This document shows, piece after piece, positions 16,467 through 25,099 of a stretch of 64,000 bases of DNA. The stretch spans positions 124,001-188,000 of the forward strand of contig OW818647.1 in NCBI GenBank assembly GCA_942492855.1, in the 5' to 3' direction. The DNA comes from G963677485 sp942492855 (GTDB lineage: Bacteria > Armatimonadota > HRBIN16). The position numbers were made by a program, and so were the translations under genes. Position 1 is the first letter of the stretch. Each line of letters starts with the position of its first letter. The notes below the pieces were generated by a model. The model was not told the DNA's origin and did no database searches. It saw only the letters and a list, made by a program, of their open reading frames with translations.

Positions 16467-19400
16467 ATGAATCTCGGACGCATGCGCCGTCACTTAACGG
16501 TCTTATTTTCAGCGACTTTACCTTTCATATTAGCTGCGGCTGTGATGGCCCAGTTCGATCTCACTCCGGTGCCACCATTGAACCCGAGTGGGTCGGAGCA
16601 GAGCTCAGTCGGGAAGGATGCCCTCGCCACGCCGTCGATGCCTGTGAGGTCATGGATCAAGACCCCTACTGGCCTTGAGCTCCAACTGGACGGAGGAGTA
16701 TTGGGACTGCAGGTATACTCACCTAAAATCGTGCGTGTGCAATTCGCAGCCGGCAATCAACTGCCTGTGAATACTAGCTTGGCGGTGCTGCCGAACATCA
16801 GCGACCCAAAGTCCAAATGGACTGTGGCTGAAAACAAGTACAGTATCACGCTATCGACGAGTGACATCCGGGTGATCGTCAATCGACTGACAGCGGCCGT
16901 TCGATTCGCTGATAAAAAAGGCTGGACGATACTTCAAGAGAGCCCTAAAGGCGGTAAACTGTGCCGACCAGGTGAGCAAGCCACGTTACTGCAGAAGTTC
17001 CTGACCCCGGAAAGCGAGAAGCTATACGGGCTTGGCGAACACTTCAGTGCGCCGTTCATGAACTGGAAGCAGACCACCTTCCGGCTGCAGCAGCGCAACA
17101 CGGTAGATGTCAGCCCTGTGCTCACCAGTAACAAGGGTTACTCAATTTTATGGGACAATTACTCAACCACAGACTTCATCGGTAACGGTGTGATGCAGCA
17201 AATCCCAGATACGCAGTTCGTGACACCCGATGGGAAAACGCAAGGGATCAGTGCGGAGTATTTCCTGGGTGATCAAGTGTCGGGATCTCCCATAGCTTCG
17301 GAAACAGTCAAGAACATCAACTACGGGTATACTTCGCAGAAGCCGTTGCATCCGCAGCTAAAGGGCCGATCCTTTGGAGCTGTCTGGAACGCCAAAATCC
17401 GCACACAAAATGAGGGATGGTATACCTTCTACATCAATGCCGATCAGCGCGTGCGTATGTGGCTTGATGGCTACGACATGGATCACATGATCATCGAGGA
17501 CTGGATCAACTATGGCCCAACCCTTGATAGCGCGCGTGTCTACCTGAAGGGTAACCGTCTATACGACTTTAGGATTGAATTCACGGGAGACAACGCGCCG
17601 ATGGTCCAGCTCTACTGGACCCCACCTGCTAAGCATCCAGGCGAGGTAGCTTGGTATTCGCGTTCCGGCGACTGCATCGACTACTATTTCATCTATGGCC
17701 CAAACATTGACCAGCAGATTTCTGGATATCGTCAGATCACCGGAGCCGCTCCCTTACTGCCAAAAGCCTGTTACGGCTTGTGGCATAGCCAGGCGAGTGG
17801 GGAACGCATCCCCCTGCAGCAGAACGAGTTGCTGGATGTGTTGAACGGCTACCGCAAGCGGGGTTATCCGCTGGACGTGATAGTGCAGGACTTCCACTGG
17901 TGGAGTGCACAGGGGGGTCACATTTTCAACCCGGTGACGCATCCTGACCCGAAGGCGATGTTTGACGAAATCCATCGTCAAAATGCCAAACTGTTGATAT
18001 CTATATGGCCTAACTTCCCAGACGCCAGTGCCAACAAGAAGGAGCTAATGGCCAAAGGGCTGATGCTTCCTGGCACCGACTGGTATGACTCATGGAAGCC
18101 TGAAGCCCGAAAAACATACTGGGAGCAAGTGCGGCGCGCGCTGTATAACCCGGCGGGTTTGAAGGCCGATGGGTTCTGGCTGGATTCATCGGAAGGCTTG
18201 ATTTCAGGACATCCGAAAAAGCTGGATATATCTTACAGCATTGGATTGTCGCAGTCGATCTACGAAGGTATGCGGCAGGCCGATCCAAACAAACGAGCAT
18301 TTATCTTGTCACGCGCGCCCATGAGCGGTCAGCAGCGTTACGCTACGGTAGCCTGGTCGGGTGACATTGGCGTTGACTTCTGGACCTTAAGCCACCAGAT
18401 ACCCGCTGGACTGCAACTGATGATGGCAGGATATCCATACTGGACGACTGATATAGGCGGGTTCATGGGCGGGTTCGCACCAAAATACACACGCCGAGAC
18501 CCCAAAGATCCGAGTTACCGCGAGCTGTTCGTTCGATGGTATCAATATGGCGCTTTTTGCCCTACATTCCGTGTGCATAGCGCCGTTAGCAACACAGCTC
18601 CTTGGGATTTCGGCCCGGAAGCTGAGAAGATCATAGCGAATTATGATCGGCTTCGGTACAGGCTCATGCCCTACATCTATTCGCAAGCGTGGCGAGTCAC
18701 CAGTGAAGGCTACACCATGATGCGCGGCCTGGCGATGGACTTCCCCAAAGATACTCAAGCACTAGAGATTCCTGATCAGTTCATGTTTGGCCCTGCGTTT
18801 ATGGTGAACCCGGTGACCTCAGGTACCGCTCAAGGTGAGGTAGTCATACCAGCTAAGCAATTTACTATGCCCGATGGTCAAGCAGGATTGAAAGCAAGCT
18901 GGTTCAGTGACCAAAACCTCACTGAGAAGGTCGGTGAAACGACTGATCCATTGATCAACTTCCAGTGGTCTGAAGCACCCCGCAAGGATATGCCTGCAGA
19001 TCACTTCAGTGTGCGATGGGATGGACATCTCACCGCACCCAAGACCGGCACCTACGACATCATCACCAACTCCGATGACGGAGTTCGTTTGTGGCTGGGT
19101 GACAAGTTGGTCATTGATGACTGGACGAGTGCCCCCTCCCGCCGCAATGCAGCGAAGTTCACCATGGAGGCTGGGAAGCGATACACCCTGCGTCTGGAGT
19201 TTATGGAGAACATCGGTGGGGCCCATGTTTCACTGCATTGGGTGCTTCCTAAGGACGAGGTGCAAAGCATACCCACTCGGTCAGTCTATCTGCCGAAGAC
19301 ACCAGGGGGTTGGTACGACTTTTGGACAGGTGCCAGGCTGCCTGCAGGCAAACAGATTGATGCCAAAGCCCCTCTGGACATTATGCCGCTATACGTCAAA

Positions 19401-19766
19401 GCGGGATCAATCGTGCCTATGGGGCCGTTCCTGCAGTATGCTTCTGAAAAGCCTGCAGACCCGATTGAGTTGCGTGTCTATGCAGGAGCAGACGGCCAGA
19501 CGATCATTTACGAGGACGATGGGGAAAGCTACGGTTACGAGAAGGGGCAGTATGCTGTCATTCCGATCCGCTGGGATGACAAACAAAGAAAACTGACCAT
19601 TGGAGCACGTACGGGTAGCTACCCTTCAATGCTGCAGACGCGCAGTTTCCGGATAGTGCTGGTCTCTTCGAACCATGGCGCTGGGCTGCAGCCCGAGGCT
19701 AAGACAGACCGTGAGATCACCTACAATGGCAAAGCCCGGTCCATTAGCTTCGTAAAGACACAATAG
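16467..19766 (+). CDS. Secreted GH31 alpha-glycosidase with two PA14 domains (alpha-xylosidase-like)
   Basis: 1099 residues with a signal peptide (LPFILAAAVMAQ). GH31 N-terminal beta-sandwich, a PA14 domain inserted at about 261-388, the TIM barrel (about 420-750), and a second PA14 domain at about 805-927 within the C-terminal sheet region. Catalytic residues are Asp573 (nucleophile, DGFWLDSSE) and Asp633 (acid/base, WSGDIGVD). The barrel motifs YPLDVIVQDFHWW and PYWTTDIGGF are typical. A PA14 insert in the N-terminal domain is known from the xyloglucan alpha-xylosidase BoGH31A, so xyloside activity is plausible but unproven. GCGAGG lies before the ATG; a hairpin follows the stop. Confidence 0.93.
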   Translation: MNLGRMRRHLTVLFSATLPFILAAAVMAQFDLTPVPPLNPSGSEQSSVGKDALATPSMPVRSWIKTPTGLELQLDGGVLGLQVYSPKIVRVQFAAGNQLPVNTSLAVLPNISDPKSKWTVAENKYSITLSTSDIRVIVNRLTAAVRFADKKGWTILQESPKGGKLCRPGEQATLLQKFLTPESEKLYGLGEHFSAPFMNWKQTTFRLQQRNTVDVSPVLTSNKGYSILWDNYSTTDFIGNGVMQQIPDTQFVTPDGKTQGISAEYFLGDQVSGSPIASETVKNINYGYTSQKPLHPQLKGRSFGAVWNAKIRTQNEGWYTFYINADQRVRMWLDGYDMDHMIIEDWINYGPTLDSARVYLKGNRLYDFRIEFTGDNAPMVQLYWTPPAKHPGEVAWYSRSGDCIDYYFIYGPNIDQQISGYRQITGAAPLLPKACYGLWHSQASGERIPLQQNELLDVLNGYRKRGYPLDVIVQDFHWWSAQGGHIFNPVTHPDPKAMFDEIHRQNAKLLISIWPNFPDASANKKELMAKGLMLPGTDWYDSWKPEARKTYWEQVRRALYNPAGLKADGFWLDSSEGLISGHPKKLDISYSIGLSQSIYEGMRQADPNKRAFILSRAPMSGQQRYATVAWSGDIGVDFWTLSHQIPAGLQLMMAGYPYWTTDIGGFMGGFAPKYTRRDPKDPSYRELFVRWYQYGAFCPTFRVHSAVSNTAPWDFGPEAEKIIANYDRLRYRLMPYIYSQAWRVTSEGYTMMRGLAMDFPKDTQALEIPDQFMFGPAFMVNPVTSGTAQGEVVIPAKQFTMPDGQAGLKASWFSDQNLTEKVGETTDPLINFQWSEAPRKDMPADHFSVRWDGHLTAPKTGTYDIITNSDDGVRLWLGDKLVIDDWTSAPSRRNAAKFTMEAGKRYTLRLEFMENIGGAHVSLHWVLPKDEVQSIPTRSVYLPKTPGGWYDFWTGARLPAGKQIDAKAPLDIMPLYVKAGSIVPMGPFLQYASEKPADPIELRVYAGADGQTIIYEDDGESYGYEKGQYAVIPIRWDDKQRKLTIGARTGSYPSMLQTRSFRIVLVSSNHGAGLQPEAKTDREITYNGKARSISFVKTQ

Positions 19767-19791
19767 CGATACCATCTAGATAGAACCCCCT

Positions 19792-19825
19792 GCATTGCGG
19801 GCGACCACCTGATCGCCCGCAATGC
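19792..19825 (+). terminator. Hairpin after GH31 gene
   Basis: 13-bp perfect stem gcattgcgggcga/tcgcccgcaatgc (19792-19804 with 19813-19825), loop of eight bases, 26 bases after the stop. No T-tract, so it may be a factor-dependent terminator or mRNA 3' end. Confidence 0.6.
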
Positions 19826-20346
19826 CGCTAATAGACCTACTGCCCCATCTCGCCCCCCCATCATCAAAACTGGCGTAACTACTCAGACATAAGAGATGAT
19901 CGTGCATCAGACCACGATCAACAAGGCTGCTGTAGCTTCCGGCACCCACGAAGTGGGTAAGATTCTTATAGCCACGGGTAAGCGCCAGCGCAACCCGTGG
20001 AAAGCAACCGTAAACCGTCTACCCCGAAGTGGGTCATCTTCGGTGACTTGACAAATCGGCTACCGCGCATAGGTGCGACCCACTTCGGGGTAGGTATGGC
20101 ACGCGTATTACCAGGGGTATCGCTTCGCTCACCCCTGGCTATAAGAACTGTTACCCACTTCGTGGGTGCCCATAGGGATGCATGAGGGCGTTGCGCCAAT
20201 GATGAACAGACACTTGGAACTACAATCAGATGGCTGGTAGTAACAAACTGGCATTTATACCAGCACATATCTCAACTAATCATAATATCCATATGGTACA
20301 CATTATGTACAATATCCTACAATATTGCAGCTTGAGAGGTATCACT
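19826..20346. other. Gene-free spacer around family A repeat
   Basis: Apart from the repeat element, the only notable signal is an AT-rich stretch at about 20275-20330 with gtaca-cattа-like palindrome (gtacacattatgtac) and two TACAAT words, which may contain the promoter for the following BON-domain gene. No coding sequence is supported. Confidence 0.5.
19942..20170. repeat. Nested-hairpin interspersed element, family A, copy 2
   Basis: Outer arms begin ggcacccacgaagtgggtaa (left, from about 19940) and end ttacccacttcgtgggtgcc (right). Each arm has a second hairpin: ccacgggt...acccgtgg on the left, ccaggggt...acccctgg on the right. An inner inverted pair (ctaccccgaagtgggtc at 20019-20035, gacccacttcggggtag at 20078-20094) frames the centre. 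Same plan as copy 1, with compensatory stem swaps. Confidence 0.85.
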
Positions 20347-20589
20347 ATGGCATTTGAAGACACCATGCTCAGACGCACGATCATGCACGAAATGACGAAA
20401 CACCAACTCGCCACCGACCGTGTGGATATCCATGTCTCTCGTGGTATCGTCTACCTGTCAGGCGTAGTGGTACAGGCAAAATCGGCAAACGCTGTCGATG
20501 CCAAAGGCGAAGTAGAGCGCATAATGAGGATATTCAGACAGAAACCAGGCGTCAAGGACATCGTGAACGAGATTCGGTTCCTTCAGTGA
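20347..20589 (+). CDS. Small BON-domain protein
   Basis: 80 residues, cytoplasmic as no signal peptide is present. The pattern DRVDIHVSRGIVYLSGVVVQ followed by a helix and VERIMRIFRQKPGVKDIVNEIRF is a BON fold (alpha-beta-beta-alpha-beta-beta), in which the second beta strand ends in a conserved G-V-V and the last strand is VNEIR. BON domains bind phospholipids or glycans in larger proteins; stand-alone ones are uncharacterised. ATG 20347 has GAGAGG about 8 bases upstream. It stands alone between repeats. Confidence 0.72.
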   Translation: MAFEDTMLRRTIMHEMTKHQLATDRVDIHVSRGIVYLSGVVVQAKSANAVDAKGEVERIMRIFRQKPGVKDIVNEIRFLQ

Positions 20590-20633
20590 ATGCGCTGGGG
20601 GCTTAGAAGCCTATGACCTAAGCCCCAGCAACA

Positions 20634-21284
20634 TCACATAAACCGGAACCAGCCGAACCGCTTGGGCTGGTGGAATGCGGCCTCTTTGCCGGGAACCGCG
20701 CTCCAAGCTTGGTATTGGTCGCCGTTTTGCGTAGCCCGCTTAATGCGGTACACGTTGCCTCGCCAAGCGTCACCCGCCACAGGCATATGCGCCATATCCT
20801 CAAACAAGTGCAGCGGTATCTTCACATCACAGCTCCAACCCGGCACCATCTCTCCGCCGATCAACACGTCATGCCACTCCACACGGTAGATCATGCCCTT
20901 GGCATCCCATTCGCGGTAAGCCCGGTATGCTCCACGTTCAGGCCACACGATCAGCAGGTCAACTTTATACCCCAGCGGATTCCACTCGAACTCCAGGTAG
21001 TCTCGCTGGTCGTTGCCGGCATCCACGAATAGCTCCACCACATCCTCGTCCCAGAGGTCTAACTCGTCTTCCTTCATCTGGCAGACCGTGCGGTCATCCT
21101 CACAGTCGTATCGGATATACAGCCACTCGGCGTCATACGCCATCCGAACCTCGGTTCGGTGCGACACAGTGCCCTCACCGTCCCAGTTGCCAAGGGTGAA
21201 GGGCTGGTATTTCGCCCATTCCGGCCAGTCAATGACATTTTCTGCGGGGTATACATACTCGGTAGGAATAGGAAGGCTGCTCAT
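20634..21284 (-). CDS. CBM9-like carbohydrate-binding protein
   Basis: 216 residues without signal peptide, matching the carbohydrate-binding family 9-like fold: RMAYDAEWLYIRYDCEDD, then LWDEDVVELFVDAGNDQRDYLEFEWNPLG, W/Y-rich strands and a closing RFGWFRF. This domain typically binds sugar ends or acts as the DOMON-type module in glycan and redox proteins. Its ATG overlaps the rqcH stop by four bases (ATGA), so it is translationally coupled to an unrelated gene. GGAG precedes the start. Role alone in the cytoplasm is unclear. Confidence 0.8.
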   Translation of the reverse strand: MSSLPIPTEYVYPAENVIDWPEWAKYQPFTLGNWDGEGTVSHRTEVRMAYDAEWLYIRYDCEDDRTVCQMKEDELDLWDEDVVELFVDAGNDQRDYLEFEWNPLGYKVDLLIVWPERGAYRAYREWDAKGMIYRVEWHDVLIGGEMVPGWSCDVKIPLHLFEDMAHMPVAGDAWRGNVYRIKRATQNGDQYQAWSAVPGKEAAFHQPKRFGWFRFM

Positions 21285-23011
21285 ATTTCATCTCCTGCAG
21301 GGCTGACATGATATGTTTTTTCGTGAGTATAGGTGACAAGTCCTGGTGCGCCGCCACGGGGCCTGCGAACATACTTGCGCAGGGTGCAGTCGATGGCCAC
21401 CAGCGAGCTGTGCTTGGCGGTGCTGTTTTTCGCCGCCTGTTCGGCTGCGAACAGAATGGTGCCTTTGGGCACCTTCAGAGGCTGGTTGTTGGTGCGGATG
21501 ATCACATGACCGCCATGGCCGCCACGGACGTGCAGCCACATATCGTTGGTGCCAGCCAGACGCTGCACTAGGTAGTCATTCGCCTCCGCATTCTGACCGA
21601 TCAACACCTCGTAACCCTCTAGCGAGGTCATGCGCGATATACGCTTGCCATCGAATGCCGCCTCTTTCGCGGCTGCTACCTTGCCGGGTAGAGCCTGCAG
21701 CCAGCTCTTCGTGAGGGCGATCTGTCGAAGGCTCTCCAGCTCTTCTCTCTCGTCAACCGCCTCAACCTTTTGCATCAACACCTGCAGATCATCCATCTCC
21801 TGCTGCATCCCCTCGCTGACCTGCTGCATACGGGCCAGCGCACGAATTGCCTGGCGGCTCTTATGGAAATATCGCTGGGCATTCTCTTGAGGGCTGAGTT
21901 TGGCGTCCAGAATGATCTTGCGATCGCCCTGCTCAGGATGATAGAGGTCGGGTAGCACCACCTCAGTGGCTTCCGCTGGTACCAGATGCAGTGAGGCAAG
22001 CAGCAAATCACCCGCTTCGCGGTAGCTGTCGGCCTTCTTCGCCTCCATGGCAGCGTGATGCAGTTGCGCCATCATGCGTTCGCGCGTCTCGAAGCTACGC
22101 TTAAGCATCCCCAACAGAGTTTTACGCGACTGCTCGAGGCGTTCACGGCCGATCATCGAGCTGAAGCTAGCTTCAGCGGCTCCCTGGAAATCTTCGCGAG
22201 GATGCTGCTCAAGCTCACGCAGACTGGCCAACGGGAACGGGTAAGCGCCCATCGAGGCTCCGCCCTCTGTGCGTATCAGCACAGGCTCCCATTCGCCCTT
22301 CACTGCCGCACCGAATATCTCCGTGCACGCCGTCCACAGGCTGTCAGGGGTGGCTGGACCGTCGAAATTCGCCCGAGCCGCAAGCTCCTCACGCAGAATC
22401 GGGCTGATGCCCTGCAGGTTCGCGCAGAGCCGTTCGGTCAGGTCTTCACCCTCACCGTTGCTCAGTAGCAGATCAAAGCCCGCCCTGTCCATCGTGCGAG
22501 GGTCCACTCCAGCCGATAAAGGCGGAGGGGTATAGGGGTGACCCGGCATCATCTCCCGCACTCGGTTCATCTTGCTGTTTACCAGCTTGGCGGCGTGCAG
22601 CACCTTCTGCTGGCTGTCCACCAACAAAATGTTACTGTGCTTGCCCATCATCTCTGTGGTCAGCAGCAGCCGTTCGCCCAAGTGGCCATCCACCTCGATG
22701 TCCAGGATGCGGTCGAAACCTCGCTGGCCGATCTCCCGCACGAACCCGCCCTCCAGATATTTCCGCAAGGTCATGCAGAACACAGGTGGTTGTTTTGGGT
22801 TCGGTGGCTTCCGTGTGATGAGGTACGCGCGCGGATGCGTCGCCGAACAATCCAGCATCAGCCGACAATCACCCAACTGAGGGTTGTAGATCGTCAGCAC
22901 TATCTGGCTTTCATTGGGCTGCGCGATATGCTGGATACGCCCGCCGCGTAGATGCTGAAGCCCCTGCGACACGCAGCAGAGGCACAGGGAGTCAAATGTA
23001 GGTTTTCGCAT
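21281..23011 (-). CDS. rqcH: RqcH/NFACT ribosome-quality-control protein (Rqc2 homologue)
   Basis: 576 residues. The NFACT-N domain carries the DR motif (GQRGFDRILDIEV), needed in RqcH for adding alanine tails to stalled nascent chains on 50S subunits. A helix-hairpin-helix and coiled-coil middle (about 285-420) follows, then the NFACT-R domain with NDYLVQRLAGTNDMWLHVRGGHGGHVII and ending VTYTHEKTYHVSPAG. Older annotation calls this family fibronectin-binding FbpA. Length matches bacterial RqcH. The start ATG at 23011 lacks a clear ribosome site. It lies 50 bases downstream of the terminase-like gene and overlaps the CBM9 gene. Confidence 0.9.
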   Translation of the reverse strand: MRKPTFDSLCLCCVSQGLQHLRGGRIQHIAQPNESQIVLTIYNPQLGDCRLMLDCSATHPRAYLITRKPPNPKQPPVFCMTLRKYLEGGFVREIGQRGFDRILDIEVDGHLGERLLLTTEMMGKHSNILLVDSQQKVLHAAKLVNSKMNRVREMMPGHPYTPPPLSAGVDPRTMDRAGFDLLLSNGEGEDLTERLCANLQGISPILREELAARANFDGPATPDSLWTACTEIFGAAVKGEWEPVLIRTEGGASMGAYPFPLASLRELEQHPREDFQGAAEASFSSMIGRERLEQSRKTLLGMLKRSFETRERMMAQLHHAAMEAKKADSYREAGDLLLASLHLVPAEATEVVLPDLYHPEQGDRKIILDAKLSPQENAQRYFHKSRQAIRALARMQQVSEGMQQEMDDLQVLMQKVEAVDEREELESLRQIALTKSWLQALPGKVAAAKEAAFDGKRISRMTSLEGYEVLIGQNAEANDYLVQRLAGTNDMWLHVRGGHGGHVIIRTNNQPLKVPKGTILFAAEQAAKNSTAKHSSLVAIDCTLRKYVRRPRGGAPGLVTYTHEKTYHVSPAGDEI

Positions 23012-23061
23012 GTATACAGAGTATCAGATGGGGCCCCTTGGTGGGTAATGCACCGATTCTT

Positions 23062-24372
23062 CTACCCTCGAAACAGCGAAGCCCGGTCGCCGCCCACAAG
23101 CACACTGCGGCTCACTCCACCGCCATACGGAGCCACGGAGCAAGCCAGTGCGAGCGCCATCACCAGGTCGTCATGCTCGGATCCTTCCGCCTGCATCCGG
23201 GTGTGCCCCAGGGATGCTGCCTGCAGGTGAAAGGCACGCAGCTCATCCAGTAGGTTAGGCAATGGCATTAGTTGCAACTGATCACGCTCCATGGCCAAAA
23301 TCAGGCCGTCCACCAACTGCAGCTTGCGCCGTTCGGTGAAAGTCTCCGGCACCACCCGTATGCGCAGCCGCCGCTCTCTCAGCGCCCCCTCCAGCAGCTC
23401 CACAACCGCCACGCCCACACCGGTGGCATCACAGGCGATGCACTGTACGCCGCTTTGGAATGCCATCTCAGCCAGACGGTCTGCCTGAGCACGATAGTGC
23501 AGCCTCGGTAAGCGGAGAGCTTCCACCATCCTCGCTTTGCCCGACGCTGTCTCCAAACAGACCCAGGCGGTATAGTCACGGCTGAGCGCGAAATCCACAC
23601 CAGCGACCCTTTGCATCCCGTGCCGTAGATCCAACTCAATCGGGACCAGAGCACCCGATATCATCTGTTCGGTGAACACAGCTCCTGCAGCATCGGCAAA
23701 TTGCGCCTCATACTCCACGAGGTACTGCCGTTCAGGCAGAAACAGCCGTTGCATCGTTAGGAATGAGCCATCGATGGCGGGGTTACTTGAGGTTGGGAAT
23801 GAAAAACTGCTGATGTTGTGCTCACCACGCTGACCAGCCAAATACCACTGGTAGAAGTGGTTACGGCCGTTGGGAGTGCTCAACAGCACGAGCTGCCCCT
23901 GACGGTCTGCCAGTATCGGCATCAATGCGCCCGTGATCAGTGCCTCAGAGACATACGCAGCCTCGTCCACCACCACCCTGTCCGCGCTGCGTCCGCGCAA
24001 ATTACGGCCGTCCCGATGGGCGCTTCTACTGACAAACCAGCCGCTCTGAGTGGAAATCCGTGGGATTGGTGACTGCCTGATCTTGATGCCGTGGTCAGCG
24101 GCGAGGGGTGCGAGCAGTTCCCAGGTTCGCTCGAACATGAGGTTGGCTTGATCCTGGGTTGGTGCCACCACAATATGGCGGCTTTGGGGCATTAGAAGCA
24201 AGAGGGCGGCTGTCTCCACAGCCAATGCTTCCGTCTTACCCCATCGCCTGCCGCATGCAGCCAGCTTGATGGGGCTGGTGTTTAGGAGCCATTCACGCTG
24301 CGCCAGGTGCGGATGCCATTGCCATTCGGCAGCAGCCAGCTTCAGCACCTTTTGCGGTTCGTATTGCCACAT
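23062..24372 (-). CDS. Solitary phage-type terminase large subunit
   Basis: 436 residues with both enzymatic halves intact. ATPase: Walker A CGRRWGKT (40-47), Walker B RVVVDEA (132-138), coupling motif LLSTPNG (163-169). RNase H-like nuclease: first acidic residue Asp260 in GVDFALSRDYTA, second Asp315 (CDATGVG), third HDD at 400-402. Terminases cut and package phage DNA, yet no portal, capsid, small terminase, integrase or tail gene is nearby. GGAGGTGAT, a near-perfect ribosome site, precedes the ATG. It leads a likely operon with rqcH and the CBM9 gene. It may be a domesticated phage gene or last remnant of a prophage. Confidence 0.85.
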   Translation of the reverse strand: MWQYEPQKVLKLAAAEWQWHPHLAQREWLLNTSPIKLAACGRRWGKTEALAVETAALLLLMPQSRHIVVAPTQDQANLMFERTWELLAPLAADHGIKIRQSPIPRISTQSGWFVSRSAHRDGRNLRGRSADRVVVDEAAYVSEALITGALMPILADRQGQLVLLSTPNGRNHFYQWYLAGQRGEHNISSFSFPTSSNPAIDGSFLTMQRLFLPERQYLVEYEAQFADAAGAVFTEQMISGALVPIELDLRHGMQRVAGVDFALSRDYTAWVCLETASGKARMVEALRLPRLHYRAQADRLAEMAFQSGVQCIACDATGVGVAVVELLEGALRERRLRIRVVPETFTERRKLQLVDGLILAMERDQLQLMPLPNLLDELRAFHLQAASLGHTRMQAEGSEHDDLVMALALACSVAPYGGGVSRSVLVGGDRASLFRG

Positions 24373-24444
24373 TTCGCATCACCTCCACACAAAAGGCGGA
24401 GGTAAATGCTTATTTTCCGGTTAAGAGGTTATGGTGAGTAACTG

Positions 24445-24531
24445 GTCGTAGGGGCGTCCCTTGTGGGCGCCCTAATCGTTGTTCATTCGATAGATATTGT
24501 TTAGGGCGCCCACAAGGGACGCCCCTACGAC
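24445..24531. repeat. 31-bp perfect inverted repeat (family C)
   Basis: Arms 24445-24475 and 24501-24531 are exact reverse complements, with a 25-base loop. The arm contains ggggcgtccc and gggcgccc words. It lies between the end of the GerM gene and the terminase start. Similar shorter palindromes occur at 45605 and 53696. Confidence 0.9.
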
Positions 24532-24599
24532 AGTACCAGTTACAGGCTGGGCGGCCGTGCTAGCATGTACAGGTACTTATATACAAATGCGGTGACCGC

Positions 24600-25097
24600 T
24601 CATCTTACGTCTATCGGTCCGGAGATATCGATGTGTTCGCCGATACTATCGACCTTCTTGCCCTCGACAGTGATCTGCATCTTGGATATCTCAGGAAACT
24701 GGGCGATGGTCTTCTTCAGGCTGTTCAGCAACGCGGCCTCCTCGGAGCTGCCGCCTTGGAAGTTACGCACGATCTCTTTACTGAAGTCCAAGGTCACCAG
24801 ACTGCCTTTTTCGGATGATCCCAACAGACGGGTGCCTGCGGGAAATGGGCTGTTACGCGTGACCAGAAGGTGCTCTACCGCCACCTGCAGAGCATCCTTA
24901 CCTTCAGGCACTTTCACTTCGCTGCTGACAAAGGTCTCTTCACCCTTCTCCACAACCGGCGTCACCACAGAGACAGTGGGAGCCGTTGGTGGGGTAACTA
25001 CAGGCTTGGCGGGGGGCCTGGCAACCCAGAAATAGCTGCCGAGGAACGCGACGGCTGCGACCGCGATGATGACAATGACGTTTGTGACAGTTTTCAT
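24600..25097 (-). CDS. Membrane-anchored GerM-domain protein
   Basis: 165 residues. An N-terminal membrane anchor (VIVIIAVAAVAFLGSYFWVA) and a Pro/Val-rich linker precede a GerM domain at about 60-155. The domain shows ALQVAVEHLL, PFPAGTRLLGSSEKGSLVTLDFSKEIVRNFQGGSSEEAALLNSL and the closing ITVEGKKV. GerM domains occur in spore germination and envelope proteins and bind an unknown wall component. It starts two bases after the amidase stop, so both are one operon acting in the cell envelope. This does not imply sporulation. Confidence 0.88.
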   Translation of the reverse strand: MKTVTNVIVIIAVAAVAFLGSYFWVARPPAKPVVTPPTAPTVSVVTPVVEKGEETFVSSEVKVPEGKDALQVAVEHLLVTRNSPFPAGTRLLGSSEKGSLVTLDFSKEIVRNFQGGSSEEAALLNSLKKTIAQFPEISKMQITVEGKKVDSIGEHIDISGPIDVR

Positions 25098-25099
25098 CC

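Noticed and set aside
24445..24531. Rho-independent terminator of the GerM gene
   Set aside because: The stem is perfect, but the 25-base loop is long, no T-tract follows, and it lies 69 bases beyond the stop. Kept as a repeat.
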